A program made the position numbers and the translations under genes. A DNA stretch of 64,000 nt, from the NCBI RefSeq assembly GCF_022808855.1, contig NZ_JAKZLF010000002.1:186001-250000 (forward strand), in the 5' to 3' direction. The stretch's first letter is position 1. The number at the start of each line of letters is the position of its first letter. Below are positions 1 to 12,017 of this stretch, piece after piece. The notes beneath the pieces are model-generated. The model did not search any database and was not told the origin of the DNA. It saw only the letters and a list, made by a program, of their open reading frames with translations. This DNA comes from Anaeromyxobacter soli. GTDB lineage: Bacteria; Myxococcota; Myxococcia; Myxococcales; Anaeromyxobacteraceae.

Positions 1-202
1 ACGCCGCGGCGCCGAGCCACGTCTGTCCGGGCATCCGCATCCAGGCCATCGACATCGTCCAGCCGCCGGGCATCGGCATCCCGCCCATGGCCGACATCGA
101 CGCGCACCAGCCGATCGTCACCGCCGCGCTGCCAGCGAAGAGCAGCGCCGAGACGCCCAGGAACCTCTGCCGGGAAGCTCGCTCGGAAAGCTCGGAGAGC
201 AT
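1..202 (-). CDS. Partial DUF2182 (predicted metal-binding integral membrane protein), N-terminus
   Basis: Only the first 67 codons lie in the window; the gene runs off the left edge. Translation from the ATG at 202 gives a short polar head (MLSELSERASRQRFLG), one hydrophobic segment (about residues 14-32) and a methionine-rich stretch (GGMPMPGGWTMSMAW). A Met/Gly/Trp-rich segment between membrane spans is typical of DUF2182 proteins, which are annotated as predicted metal-binding membrane proteins with no proven function. A GGGAG stretch lies about 10 nt before the ATG. The DUF899 gene next door is on the same strand with its stop at 251, so the two could be co-transcribed. The assignment rests on the N-terminus alone. 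Confidence 0.7.
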   Translation of the reverse strand, partial: MLSELSERASRQRFLGVSALLFAGSAAVTIGWCASMSAMGGMPMPGGWTMSMAWMRMPGQTWLGAAA

Positions 203-250
203 GCGTGAGATCTCCCGTCCCGCAGCCGCGCCAGCAGCGCCGGTCTCGCT

Positions 251-1030
251 TCAGCCCCTGTAGTACTCGTCGTGGCGGCGCCACCAGACGCCCGTCTCGT
301 TGCGCCCCCTGGGTGCGCGATCGAGCCACTGGTACATGCCCCAGAGCCCGTCGACCCCGCGCGAATAGGCGGAGTAGGTGTGGTAGACGACGCCGTCCTC
401 GAGCACGAACGCGCTCACGCCCGGCCGCTCGCGCGTGTACGTGGCCACGTCGGTGCCGGTCATGGCCGCGATCTCGGCGACGGGGCCCTCGCCGTCTTCC
501 CCGACCAGCGCGCTCTGCTGCCAGGCCGCCCCCTCGCGCCGGTAGTTGTACTCGATGCCCCCCTCGCGCTGTTGCCTCTCGGTGAAATGGACGGCGAAGT
601 CGAGGTTGAAGTCGCCGCCGAACGAGGACGCCCAGGGGAACGTCCACCCCATCCGCCGCTTGTAGGCCTGCAGCTTCGCGAGCGGCGCCCGCGACACGGC
701 CGAGAGCGTGACGTCGTGGTGGGCCAGGTGGACGACGGAGCCGCTGAACCCATCGGCGATCGCCGAGCAGGACGGACACCCCGCCGCGTAGTCGGGCCCG
801 AACATGAAGTGGTAGACGAGGAGCTGCGAGCGCCCGCGGAAGAGCTCCTTCAGCGAGGCGCTCCCCTCGTCGGTCTCGAAGCGATACTCCTTCTCGACCC
901 GGACCCACGGCAGCTCCTGCCGCCGCCGCGCCAGCTCGTCGCTGCGCCGCGTCAGCTCCTTCTCCGCCTCGAGCAGCTCCAGCCGAGCTGCGAGCCACTC
1001 TCCACGTGTACCGGTGTGGTGCGTCGTCAT
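251..1030 (-). CDS. DUF899 family thioredoxin-like protein
   Basis: A 259-residue protein of the DUF899 family, thioredoxin-fold proteins of unproven function. Visible hallmarks are the ELPWVRVEKEYRF segment, the LVYHFMFGPDYAAGCPSC region with a CxxC pair (C-P-S-C), the conserved F-P-W-A-S-S block, and a C-terminal WWRRHDEY motif. The open frame extends far upstream on the minus strand, but homology begins at the ATG at 1030 (MTTHHTGTRGEWLAAR), so that start is chosen; the upstream extension is low-complexity shadow of the regulator gene on the other strand. The gene is divergent from the TPR/wHTH regulator at 1169, a likely controller. A redox role is inferred from the CxxC pair only. Confidence 0.85.
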   Translation of the reverse strand: MTTHHTGTRGEWLAARLELLEAEKELTRRSDELARRRQELPWVRVEKEYRFETDEGSASLKELFRGRSQLLVYHFMFGPDYAAGCPSCSAIADGFSGSVVHLAHHDVTLSAVSRAPLAKLQAYKRRMGWTFPWASSFGGDFNLDFAVHFTERQQREGGIEYNYRREGAAWQQSALVGEDGEGPVAEIAAMTGTDVATYTRERPGVSAFVLEDGVVYHTYSAYSRGVDGLWGMYQWLDRAPRGRNETGVWWRRHDEYYRG

Positions 1031-1168
1031 CGCGCTCTCCCTTCCTGTCACGCTTCGGGGCGGCGTCGGTCCGCCCGCTGTCGGCAGGGATCGTTCCCTG
1101 CGTGGCCAGAGGTAACGTCCACCGAAGGGAGTCGGGAGTAACAACGGCGACGGGATTAGGTTCCGAAG

Positions 1169-2413
1169 ATGGACGCCTCGATCACGGCGGCAGGGCGCGC
1201 GCTGCGCGCGGGGGATCCGCTCGGCGCGCTCGGGCGCGTGGCCCTGCGGGACGACCCGGCGGCCCTCGCGCTGCGCGGGATCGCGATGGCCCAGCTCGGG
1301 GACCTGGGGCGGGCGCGGGAGCTCTTGCGACGGGCCGCGCGTGGCTTCGGGCCGCGGGAGACGCTCGCGCGGGCGCGCTGTCTCACGGCGGAGGCGGAGG
1401 TGGCGCTGGCCGCGCGGGATCTCGCCTGGGCGCCGCGGGCGCTGAGCGAGGCCCTGCGCACGTTCGCCGCTCGCGGCGAGCGGGACAACGCGGCCCACGC
1501 CCGGCTGCTGCAGATCCGCCGCCTCTTGCTGCTCGGCCGGGTCGACGAGGCGGACGTCGCGTGCGCTCGGCTCGAGCTCGACGCCGGGCCCGCCCGGCTC
1601 GCGGCCGTGGCCGCCCTGGTGACCTTCGAGATCGCGCTCCGCCGGGGGCGAGCCGAACGGGCGCGCGCGGCCCTCGCGCGCGCGCGGGAGGCGGCGGCGC
1701 GATCGGGCATCGGGGCGCTGCGCGCCGAGATCGAGCAGGCAGGACGGGCCCTCGTCCTGCCGGCGGCGCGTCTCGTCGCCGCGGGCGAGGCGCGATCCCT
1801 GACCCTGGCGGAGGTGGAGGCCGTGCTCACCTCGTCGGACCTGGTCGTCGACGGCTGCCGGCGGGCGGTGCGCCGCGGGGAGCGGGTGGTGCGGCTCGCG
1901 CGCCGGCCGGCGCTGTTCGCGCTGCTGTGCGGTCTCGCGGAGGCGTGGCCCGGCGAGGCAGCGCGCGACGGCCTCATCCAGCGCGCGTTCGGCGCGCGTC
2001 GGACCAACGCCTCCCACCGCGCGCGCCTGCGGGTCGCGATGGGGCGCCTGCGTCACACGCTGCGGCCGCTCGCCGGGATCCGGGCCACCGCCGGTGGCTT
2101 CTGCCTGGTCGCGCCAGAGGCGGGCACGGTGCGGCTGCTGGCACCGCCCATCGAGAGCCCCGACGCCGCCGTCCTGGCGCTGCTCGCCGACGGCGAGGCC
2201 TGGTCGACCTCGGCGCTGGCGCTGGCACTGGGGTCCAGCCAGCGGACGGTGCAGCGGGCCCTGGCAGCCCTCGAGGAGGCCGGCCAGGTGCGCGCCCTGG
2301 GCCGCGGCCGCTCCCGGCGCTGGCTCTCCGCGCCAGTGGCCGGATTCGCGACATCCTTGTTGCTCCCGGTCTCCGACGGACACGGTCAGGATAGGGAAAG
2401 GGGCAGGCGATGA
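1169..2413 (+). CDS. Regulator-like protein with TPR-like helices and C-terminal winged-helix domain
   Basis: A 414-residue, Ala/Arg/Leu-rich protein. Residues 1-210 form repeated helix pairs resembling TPR units (for example DLGRARELLRRAARGF). Residues about 240-320 look like a transcriptional-activator type DNA-binding segment (RRTNASHRARLRVAMGRLR). The last 80 residues read as a winged helix (ALALGSSQRTVQRALAALEEAGQVRALG). The whole therefore looks like a one-component regulator. Its stop overlaps the ATG of the beta-propeller gene (ATGA at 2410-2413), so the two are translationally coupled, and it is divergent from the DUF899 gene. The extreme GC bias inflates open frames here, but both neighbours and the HTH signature support this frame. 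Confidence 0.75.
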   Translation: MDASITAAGRALRAGDPLGALGRVALRDDPAALALRGIAMAQLGDLGRARELLRRAARGFGPRETLARARCLTAEAEVALAARDLAWAPRALSEALRTFAARGERDNAAHARLLQIRRLLLLGRVDEADVACARLELDAGPARLAAVAALVTFEIALRRGRAERARAALARAREAAARSGIGALRAEIEQAGRALVLPAARLVAAGEARSLTLAEVEAVLTSSDLVVDGCRRAVRRGERVVRLARRPALFALLCGLAEAWPGEAARDGLIQRAFGARRTNASHRARLRVAMGRLRHTLRPLAGIRATAGGFCLVAPEAGTVRLLAPPIESPDAAVLALLADGEAWSTSALALALGSSQRTVQRALAALEEAGQVRALGRGRSRRWLSAPVAGFATSLLLPVSDGHGQDRERGRR

Positions 2414-3075
2414 GCAGAGAGAGCGACTCGGAGCGGCCGGCCGAGGTGGTGCGCGAGTACGGGCCCTTCCCCGACGCACGGCGCGTGAACGGCGTCAGCT
2501 TCGACGGCAGCCTGGTCTGGTTCGCCAGCGGCGAGAAGCTGCAGGCCTTCGAACCGGCGAGCGGCAGGATCGTGCGCGCGCTCGACGTCCCCTGCGATGC
2601 CGGGACGGCCTTCGACGGCAGGCACCTCTTCCAGATCGCGGGCGATCGCATCCACAAGATCGACCCGGTGACCGGTGAGGTCCTCTCGAGGATCCCGGCT
2701 CCGGGTGGCGGCGCCGGAGACTCGGGGCTCGCCTGGGCCGAGGGTACGCTCTGGGTCGGCCAGTACCGCAACCGGAAGATCCACCAGATCGATCCCGACA
2801 CGGGCGCGATCCTGCGCACGATCGAGTCGAACCGCTTCGTCACCGGAGTCACCTGGGTGGACGACGAGCTCTGGCACGGGACATGGGAAGGCGGCGAGGC
2901 CGAGCTCCGCCAGGTCGATCCCGAGACGGGCGAGGTGCTGACCCGCCTGACGATGCCCGAGGGCACGGAGGTGAGCGGGCTCGAGTCGGATCAGGGCGAC
3001 TTCTTCTACGCAGGGGGCGGCGCGAGCGGCCGGATCCGCGCGGTGCGCAAGCCGCGCCGCCGGTCGGGACGCTAG
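2410..3075 (+). CDS. YncE/glutamine-cyclotransferase-like beta-propeller protein
   Basis: A 221-residue protein without signal peptide, made of repeated four-strand blades. The repeats show the pattern of bacterial propeller and SMP30-like proteins: KIDPVTGEVLSRI, QIDPDTGAILRTI and QVDPETGEVLTRL recur about every 45 residues, each preceded by a G-L-x-W type strand. Five or so blades are visible, fewer than a closed seven-blade propeller, so it may dimerise or be a short member. It starts within the stop codon of the upstream regulator, so the two are probably one transcription unit; it may sense or bind a ligand for that regulator, but this is speculation. No catalytic residues can be assigned. 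Confidence 0.8.
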   Translation: MSRESDSERPAEVVREYGPFPDARRVNGVSFDGSLVWFASGEKLQAFEPASGRIVRALDVPCDAGTAFDGRHLFQIAGDRIHKIDPVTGEVLSRIPAPGGGAGDSGLAWAEGTLWVGQYRNRKIHQIDPDTGAILRTIESNRFVTGVTWVDDELWHGTWEGGEAELRQVDPETGEVLTRLTMPEGTEVSGLESDQGDFFYAGGGASGRIRAVRKPRRRSGR

Positions 3076-3465
3076 ACCGCGCGCGCTGGAAGGCGCTCGC
3101 GCTGGCCGATTCGCGCCGGCGCTCGGAGCACCTCGCCCCCTCGCCCAAGGCGAGAGGCGCTTCGCCAGGCCGGCAGCCGAGGCGCCGCGGGGCAGCCAAC
3201 GCGCTCTCCTGCGAGGCGAGCCATCTCGCACGGCGTCGTTCGGATCCACGCGACGGGATCTCGCCGCGGCCGGCCACGAGCTCTCGCCGAGACGGGAGCT
3301 CGCCGGATCCCGTTTCGGGGCGCCGCCGCACGGAAACCGCTGCAGGGCACACGGATCCTCGCCGCGGCGCGCCTGGTACAGGCCATGCGATGGCGTCGGG
3401 TGTCCCACGCGAGACCGAGCGGCTCGAGCAGAGCTGCAGCTCGCCGTGGTCGAAGGAGCGGAGCC
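3076..3465. other. Gene-free interval with three strong inverted repeats
   Basis: No supportable gene. Three hairpins lie close together: 3140-3154 (CTCGCC, 3-nt loop, GGCGAG), 3210-3230 (TGCGAG, 9-nt loop, CTCGCA) and 3277-3302 (CGAGCTC, 12-nt loop, GAGCTCG). None has a downstream T run. They may terminate the upstream unit or be remnants of a palindromic repeat element. The SD sequence of the efflux adaptor gene (GAAGGAGCGG) lies at the right end. Confidence 0.5.
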
Positions 3466-4469
3466 ATGACGCGCACCCTCGCAGTGGTCCTGGCAGTGGC
3501 GGTGCCGGCGGCGGCGCTGGCCGAGCCGGCTCCTGCCTCGCCGGCGGCGCCCGCGCGCGTGCGCGTCGTCACCACCGCTCCCGCCCGCGGCACCCGATGG
3601 GCGGCAGGGAGCCTGGCGGCGGTGCGCCGGGCCGTCGTCTCCACGCGGACGCCGGCCTCGGTCCGCTCCGTGAACGTGCAGGAGGGCGCGTGCGTCCGCC
3701 AGGGCGAGCTGCTCGTGCGGCTGTCGGACGATGACGTCCGGGGGCAGCTCGCTGCGGCACGGACCGCGCTCTCGACCGCCGCCGCCCAGGAGCGCCGGAT
3801 GGAGGTGCTCGCGGCGCAGGGGGCGGCCACCGCGGTCGAGCTTGACCGAGCGCGGGCGGAGCGGGCGCAGGCCCGTGCGGCCGTGGCGGCCGCGCGCGCG
3901 ACCCTCGCCTACACCGAGATCCGCGCCCCGTTCGCCGGCACGGTGCAGGCCCGCCGCGTCGACGCCGGCGACCTCGTCGGCCCGGGCCAGCCGCTGCTCG
4001 AGCTGGAAGGGAGCGCGCTGGAGATCGTGGCGAGCCTCTCCGAAGCGGAGGCGCGCGGGATCGCGATCGGCCAGACGATCCGGTTCGAGGCGGGCGGTGA
4101 GGCCGGCGCAGCGCAGGTCTCGGCGCTCGCGGTCGGCGGCGATCCGCTGTCCCATCGCCGGACGCTGCGCGCTCGCGTGCAGCAGGGCGGCGCGACGCTC
4201 CGCAGCGGCGCCTTCGCCCGGCTCGTGCTCCCGGTCGACATTGCCGCGCCGCCGCGCGGGGTGTGGGTCCCGCGCAGCGCCCTCGTGGAACGAGGCGACC
4301 TCACCGGCGTCTTCGTCGTGACCGGAGGGCAGGCGCAGCTCCGCTGGCTCGCGCTCGGCGAGGGCGTCGGCGACCGCGTCGCGGTGCGCGCGGGACTGGA
4401 GGCGCGTGAGGCGGTCATCGACGCTCCGGGCAGCGCGCTGCGGGATGGGCAGCGGGTGGAGGTGACGCC

Positions 4470-4473
<4 letters not shown>
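3466..4473 (+). CDS. RND efflux periplasmic adaptor (membrane fusion protein)
   Basis: A 335-residue adaptor that would link the inner-membrane RND pump to an outer-membrane channel. Residues 1-20 form a signal peptide (TLAVVLAVAVPAAALA). Then come the lipoyl/barrel-sandwich half (SVRSVNVQEGACVRQGELLVRL), a short alpha-hairpin (about residues 95-145, Ala/Glu/Arg-rich), the second lipoyl half (TEIRAPFAGTVQARRVDAGDLV) and a beta-barrel with the typical VPRSALVERGD motif. The open frame extends 81 nt upstream, but the ATG at 3466 follows GAAGGAGC and begins the signal peptide. The stop overlaps the start of the pump gene (ATGA). No outer-membrane factor is encoded next to it. Confidence 0.93.
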
Positions 4474-7844
<3,371 letters not shown>

Positions 7845-7892
7845 GCTCTCCCGCGCGCTGGCCGATCGCCTTCGGCACCCGCGTCATCGCGA

Positions 7893-7912
7893 GCCCCGAT
7901 GGCAAGCGGGGC
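7893..7912 (+). terminator. Candidate terminator of the RND operon
   Basis: A hairpin with stem GCCCCG/CGGGGC and an 8-nt loop (ATGGCAAG) lies 49 nt after the pump stop and is followed by a pyrimidine-rich stretch (CGTCTTCGTCT). There is no long U tract, so it is only a candidate. Confidence 0.4.
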
Positions 7913-7985
7913 CGTCTTCGTCTAGGTTTGCCGCCGCGCGACGCCACCGCCCGCCTCCGGGAGGCGCGCCGCGAGGGAGCCAGGC

Positions 7986-8558
7986 ATGAAGGTCGTCGCA
8001 TTCAACGGCAGCGCACGGAAGGACGGCAACACTGCGCTCCTCATCGGCCGGGTGCTCGACGTGCTCGAGCGCGAGGGGATCGAGACCGAGGTCGTGCACC
8101 TCGCCGGCCACGACATCCACGGCTGCACCGGCTGTCGCCGCTGCGGCGAGCGTCGCGACCGACGCTGCGCCCGGAACGACGACATGGTCAACGCGTGCAT
8201 CGAGAAGATGACCGCCTCCGACGGCATCCTGCTCGGCTCGCCGACCTACTTCAGCGACGTGTCCACCGAGATGAAGGCGCTCATCGACCGCTGCGGGTTC
8301 GTCGCCAAGCAGAACGGCGACCTGTTCCGCCGGAAGGTGGGCGCCGCGGTCGTCGCCGTGCGACGAGCAGGCTCGACGCACGCCTTCGACACGATGAATC
8401 ACTTCTTCACGATCAACCAGATGATCGTGCCCGGCTCCAACTACTGGAACGTGGGGATCGGGCTCGAGAAGGGCGACGTGGAGCGGGACGAGGAGGGGCT
8501 GCGCACGATGCAGGTCCTCGGCCAGAACATGGCCTGGCTGTTGAAGAAGCTCGCGTGA
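7986..8558 (+). CDS. NADPH-dependent FMN reductase-like flavodoxin-fold protein
   Basis: A 190-residue flavodoxin-fold protein. The N-terminus VVAFNGSARKDGNTALL is the FMN phosphate-binding loop of NADPH:FMN reductases and iron-sulfur flavoproteins. It is followed by GCTGCRRCGERRDRRC, a cluster of four cysteines where iron-sulfur flavoproteins carry their compact cluster motif, and by LLGSPTYFSDVSTEMKALIDR, the second FMN loop. It could therefore be an Isf-like flavoprotein or a simple quinone/FMN reductase; spacing C-x2-C-x2-C-x6-C looks cluster-capable. An SD (GAGGGAGCC) lies just before the ATG at 7986. It faces the MarR gene at 8581 convergently, so co-regulation with it is not implied. 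Confidence 0.88.
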   Translation: MKVVAFNGSARKDGNTALLIGRVLDVLEREGIETEVVHLAGHDIHGCTGCRRCGERRDRRCARNDDMVNACIEKMTASDGILLGSPTYFSDVSTEMKALIDRCGFVAKQNGDLFRRKVGAAVVAVRRAGSTHAFDTMNHFFTINQMIVPGSNYWNVGIGLEKGDVERDEEGLRTMQVLGQNMAWLLKKLA

Positions 8559-8580
8559 CTCCCGCTCCCACGGACGACGG

Positions 8581-8988
8581 TCAGGTCATCTTCTCGAGCA
8601 GGGAGAGGAGGACCGCCTGCTCGGCGACGCCGAGGCGCCCCAGCCGATCGCTGAACGCCTTCGACAGCAGGGCCTTCCCCTGCGCTGCTGCCTTGCGCCC
8701 GGCCGCAGTCAGCACCAGCCGGTGACGCCGCAGGTCGGCGGGATCGATCTCGCGGCGCAGGAAGCCGGCGGCCTCGAGCCGCTTCACGTACACGGTCACG
8801 CTGGGCTTCGGCATGCAGAGGGTGGCCGCGAGCGCCGCCGGATACGGGTGCTCCTCGACCTCGCCGAGGACGAACAGCTCCTTCGTCTCGAGCCCGAGCG
8901 CCGCGATGGCGGGCGCGGCGGCGGTTATCACCGACATGAGCAGCCGGTAGTTGAGCGACCAGACCCTGGCGGGTTCGATCTTCGGCAT
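8581..8988 (-). CDS. MarR family transcriptional regulator
   Basis: A 135-residue MarR-type winged-helix protein. The HTH is visible around residues 45-70 (YPAALAATLCMPKPSVTVYVKRLEA), followed by the wing with the typical D-L-R-R-H-R-L-V-L-T motif. It is divergent from the aldo-keto reductase gene at 9092. A 20-bp perfect inverted repeat lies 25 bp upstream of its start codon, between the two genes, and is the likely operator for auto-repression and for control of the reductase. Ligand unknown; MarR proteins commonly respond to phenolics or oxidants. Confidence 0.9.
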   Translation of the reverse strand: MPKIEPARVWSLNYRLLMSVITAAAPAIAALGLETKELFVLGEVEEHPYPAALAATLCMPKPSVTVYVKRLEAAGFLRREIDPADLRRHRLVLTAAGRKAAAQGKALLSKAFSDRLGRLGVAEQAVLLSLLEKMT

Positions 8989-9012
8989 GGGTTGCGGCTC
9001 TGTGGTTCAGGA

Positions 9013-9032
9013 TTAAAGTAGTTCCACTTTAA
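9013..9032. promoter_or_regulatory. Candidate MarR operator (inverted repeat)
   Basis: TTAAAGT-AGTTCC-ACTTTAA, a perfect 7-bp inverted repeat with a 6-bp centre, in the divergent gap between the marR-like gene (start 8988) and the aldo-keto reductase gene (start 9092). It is strikingly AT-rich for this genome and has the size of a MarR dimer site. A second, looser palindrome (GTTC-TT-GAAC) lies at about 9041-9050. Confidence 0.6.
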
Positions 9033-9091
9033 ACGACGTGTGTTCTTGAACCAGCTGCATCTTTGAACAAGTTAGCACGATGGGAGATCCC

Positions 9092-10177
9092 ATGCCTCTC
9101 GACCACTACGTGACGCTGGGCCGGTCCGGCCTGCGCGTGAGCCCGCTCTGCCTCGGCGCGATGACCTTCGGCGAAGATCTCGGGTGGGGCTCGAGCGTCG
9201 AGGAGTCGCAGCGCATCATGGACCGCTACATCGAGCGCGGCGGCAACTTCATCGACACGGCGAACTTCTACACGAAGAGCCACTCCGAGAAGATCATCGG
9301 CGACCATCTCGGACGCCACGCCGCTCGCCGCGATCGCCTGGTGCTCGCGACCAAGTTCAGCGGGAACCTCTACCCAGGTGATCCCAACGGCGGCGGCTCC
9401 GGCCGGAAGTCGATCCTCGCCGCCTGCGAGAACTCGCTGCGGCGGCTCCAGACCGACTACATCGACCTCTACTGGCTGCACAACTGGGACGTCCACACGC
9501 CCATCGAGGAGACGATGGCCGCGCTCGACGACCTGGTGCGCGCGGGGAAGGTGCGCTACCTCGGCGTCTCCGACACGCCGGCCTGGAAGATCGCCGAGGC
9601 GAACGTCCTCGCCCGCTTCCGCGGGTGGTCGGCGTTCATCGGGCTGCAGATCGAGTACTCGCTGCTCGAGCGCAGCGTCGAGCAGGAGCTCGTGCCCATG
9701 GCGCTGGAGCTCGGCCTGGGGATCACTCCCTGGTCGCCGCTCAAGAGCGGTGCGCTGAGCGGCAAGTACACCCGCCGCAACGCCGGCCAGGTGAAGACGG
9801 ATCGGGCTCAGTTCCTAGAGTCGTTCCTGAACGAGCGGACCTACGCGACCGTGGACGCGCTCGAGGCCATCGCCCGGGCGCACCAGTCGACGGTGGCGCG
9901 CGTGGCGCTCGCGTGGCTCCGCCAGCGGCCCGGCGTGACCTCCACCATCATCGGCGCGCGCCGGTGGGAACAGCTCGAGGACAACCTCGCGTCGCTCGAG
10001 GTGGAGCTCACGGCGGACGAGCGCGGGCGGCTCGACGCGCTCACCCAGCCGACGTTCGGCTTCCCGCAGAGCATGCAGCCCATCTTCCCGGCCATCCACA
10101 ACGGCGGCACCACGGTCAACGGGGTGTTCGCGCCGGCGTCACCCTTCGGGCTCGTGAAGGGAGACCAGCCGTACTGA
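9092..10177 (+). CDS. Aldo/keto reductase
   Basis: A 361-residue NADPH-dependent reductase of the AKR superfamily, TIM-barrel fold. The catalytic tetrad is visible: Asp and Tyr in NFIDTANFY, Lys in LATKFSG, His in LYWLHNWD. The C-terminal cofactor motif STIIGARRWEQLEDNL is present. The ATG at 9092 is preferred over that at 9080 because GGGAG lies just before it and the protein then starts MPLDHYVTLGRSGLRVSP, matching the family. It is divergent from the MarR gene, which probably represses it. Its last 62 bp overlap the end of the convergent AraC gene. Confidence 0.92.
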   Translation: MPLDHYVTLGRSGLRVSPLCLGAMTFGEDLGWGSSVEESQRIMDRYIERGGNFIDTANFYTKSHSEKIIGDHLGRHAARRDRLVLATKFSGNLYPGDPNGGGSGRKSILAACENSLRRLQTDYIDLYWLHNWDVHTPIEETMAALDDLVRAGKVRYLGVSDTPAWKIAEANVLARFRGWSAFIGLQIEYSLLERSVEQELVPMALELGLGITPWSPLKSGALSGKYTRRNAGQVKTDRAQFLESFLNERTYATVDALEAIARAHQSTVARVALAWLRQRPGVTSTIIGARRWEQLEDNLASLEVELTADERGRLDALTQPTFGFPQSMQPIFPAIHNGGTTVNGVFAPASPFGLVKGDQPY

Positions 10178-10976
10178 CGGCGGCCCGCGCGCGGTCCCTC
10201 GAGGCGGCGTCCTTCCGGAGCTTGCTCGGCGACGTCCCCGTCATCCGGTGGAACATGGCGATGAAGGCCGACGAGCTGCCGTAGCCGAGGTCGAAGGCGA
10301 TGGACTCCACCGAGCGCCCCGCCTCGAGGAGCGCGAGCGCCCGCACGACCCGCAGCCGTTGCCGCCACTCGCCGAAGGACATCCCGAGGTCGCGCTGGCA
10401 CCGCCGGACGAGCGTCCGCTCCGTGGTGTGCACCTGCCTCGCCCAGTGCGCGAGGGACCGCTGGTCGTCCGGCTGCGCCTGGAGCGCGGCGAGGATGGGG
10501 CCGAGCAGCGGGTCCTCGGAGCTGGGCAGGTAAGTGCCCTGGCGCGGCGCCGCAGCGAGCTCGTCGACGAGCACCTCCACGAGCCGGGCGTCCGGCGCCG
10601 TCCGCGGCGTGTCGATGCCGCGCGCGCGGAGCTGATCGAGCAGCGCCTTCAGGAGCGGGCCCACCGCGAGCGCGCAGGCGTCCCGCGGAAGACGGCGGCA
10701 GCGCTCGCGCGCGAGGTAGAGCGAGCAGAACGTCGCCTCGTGGCGGTTGAGCCCGACGTGCTCGACCTCGGGCGGGAGCCAGATCCCGTACTGCGGCGGA
10801 GCGAGGTAATGGCGGTCGGCCAGCTTCAGCTCCATGACCCCGCTGAACGCGTAGACGAACTCGCCCCAGTGGTGCCGGTGGCGTGGGTACGACGAGTCCG
10901 GCTGCAAGCTGTCCGTCCGGAAGTACACCGGATGCGGCAGCGTCTCGTCGAGAGGTGTGCGGAGATGCCTGGGCAT
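10116..10976 (-). CDS. AraC family transcriptional regulator
   Basis: A 286-residue regulator with an N-terminal cupin-like sensor domain (SYPRHRHHWGEFVYAFSG and the following beta strands) and a C-terminal double-HTH AraC domain (SLAHWARQVHTTERTLVRRC, then SVESIAFDLGYGSSSAFIAMF, the family signature). The basic tail of about 25 residues is extra. Its 3' end overlaps the aldo-keto reductase gene by 62 bp in convergent orientation. It is divergent from the EamA exporter at 11082, a frequent pairing in which the AraC protein controls export of its ligand. Confidence 0.92.
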   Translation of the reverse strand: MPRHLRTPLDETLPHPVYFRTDSLQPDSSYPRHRHHWGEFVYAFSGVMELKLADRHYLAPPQYGIWLPPEVEHVGLNRHEATFCSLYLARERCRRLPRDACALAVGPLLKALLDQLRARGIDTPRTAPDARLVEVLVDELAAAPRQGTYLPSSEDPLLGPILAALQAQPDDQRSLAHWARQVHTTERTLVRRCQRDLGMSFGEWRQRLRVVRALALLEAGRSVESIAFDLGYGSSSAFIAMFHRMTGTSPSKLRKDAASRDRARAAVSTAGLPSRARRVTPARTPR

Positions 10977-11081
10977 GGCGCCTTCGCTGCAATGAATGTC
11001 CGGATCGCACTATATCCAGCCCCGGCGCCAGCGGCATCATCGCGCTCGCGCAGGCCGCGACGGCCCGCGGGAACGGAACGC

Positions 11082-12017
11082 ATGAGCGCGGCGCGCAAGG
11101 GTCTCGACGGCTTCGTGATGGCGACGATGGTGCTCCTGTGCGCGATCTGGGGCGCACAGCAGGTGGCGATCAAGCTGGCCGCGCACGACGTCGTCCCGAT
11201 CATGCAGGTCTGCCTGCGCTCCGGGATGAGCGCCGCGCTCGTCCTGCTGCTCATGTCCATCCGCCGCGAGCCGCTCTCGCTGCGAGACGGCACGCTGCGG
11301 CCAGGGCTCGTGGCGGGTGCGCTCTTCGCCGCCGAGTTCATGTTCGTCGCCGAGGGGCTGCGCCGGACCTCGGCGTCGCACATGGCGGTCCTCCTCTACA
11401 CCTCGCCGATCTTCACCGCGGTCGGGCTCCACTGGACCGTGCCCGGCGAGCGGCTCCGCCCCCGACAGTGGCTCGGCATCCTCCTCGCCTTCACCGGGAT
11501 CGCCGTGGCGTTCGCGGGCGGCTGGGCGCGCGGCGCCGTGTCGCTCCGGATGCTCGGCGGCGATGCGCTCGGCGTCCTCGCCGGCGCGGCATGGGGCGCG
11601 ACCACGGTCGTGGTGCGCCGCTCGGCGTTGTCCGATGCGGCGCCCGCCAAGACGCTGCTCTACCAGCTCGCGGTCGCGAGCGTCCTCCTCGGCGCTGCCG
11701 CCGCGGCCTCCGGGCAGGCGACGCAGGTGTCGCTCACGCGGCTCGCCTGGACGAGCCTCCTGTTCCAGGGCGTCGTCGTGTCCTTCGCGAGCTACCTCGC
11801 GTGGTTCTGGCTCCTCCGCCACTACGCCGCGTCGCAGGTCTCGGTGTTCTCGTTCCTGACGCCGCTCTTCGGCGTGACCTTCGGCGTGCTCGTCCTGGGG
11901 GAGCACGTCGACCCCGCCTTCGGGATCGGGGCGGCGCTGGTGCTCGCGGGCATCGCCACCGTGAGCGCGCCGAGGCTTCGCCGCCGCGCGGCGCGCCTGG
12001 AACCGGATATCTGCTAG
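11082..12017 (+). CDS. DMT superfamily (EamA) transporter
   Basis: A 311-residue inner-membrane protein with ten predicted hydrophobic segments in two EamA repeats (first repeat from MATMVLLCAIWGAQQVAIKL; second from GGDALGVLAGAAWGATTVVV). The C-terminal half carries the family features FLTPLFGVTFGVLVLGEHVD and GAALVLAGIATV. The frame is open far upstream, but the upstream part is shadow of the AraC gene; ATG 11082 follows GAACGGAACG and begins a short cytosolic head. It is divergent from the AraC gene and overlaps the stop of the convergent FAD oxidoreductase by 4 bp. Substrate unknown; probably an amino acid or metabolite exporter. Confidence 0.92.
   Translation: MSAARKGLDGFVMATMVLLCAIWGAQQVAIKLAAHDVVPIMQVCLRSGMSAALVLLLMSIRREPLSLRDGTLRPGLVAGALFAAEFMFVAEGLRRTSASHMAVLLYTSPIFTAVGLHWTVPGERLRPRQWLGILLAFTGIAVAFAGGWARGAVSLRMLGGDALGVLAGAAWGATTVVVRRSALSDAAPAKTLLYQLAVASVLLGAAAAASGQATQVSLTRLAWTSLLFQGVVVSFASYLAWFWLLRHYAASQVSVFSFLTPLFGVTFGVLVLGEHVDPAFGIGAALVLAGIATVSAPRLRRRAARLEPDIC

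Noticed and set aside
1031-2479. N-terminal extension of the DUF899 frame over about 480 codons
   Set aside because: Arg/Pro/Gly-rich, antisense to the regulator and beta-propeller genes, no family similarity; the DUF899 protein starts at 1030.
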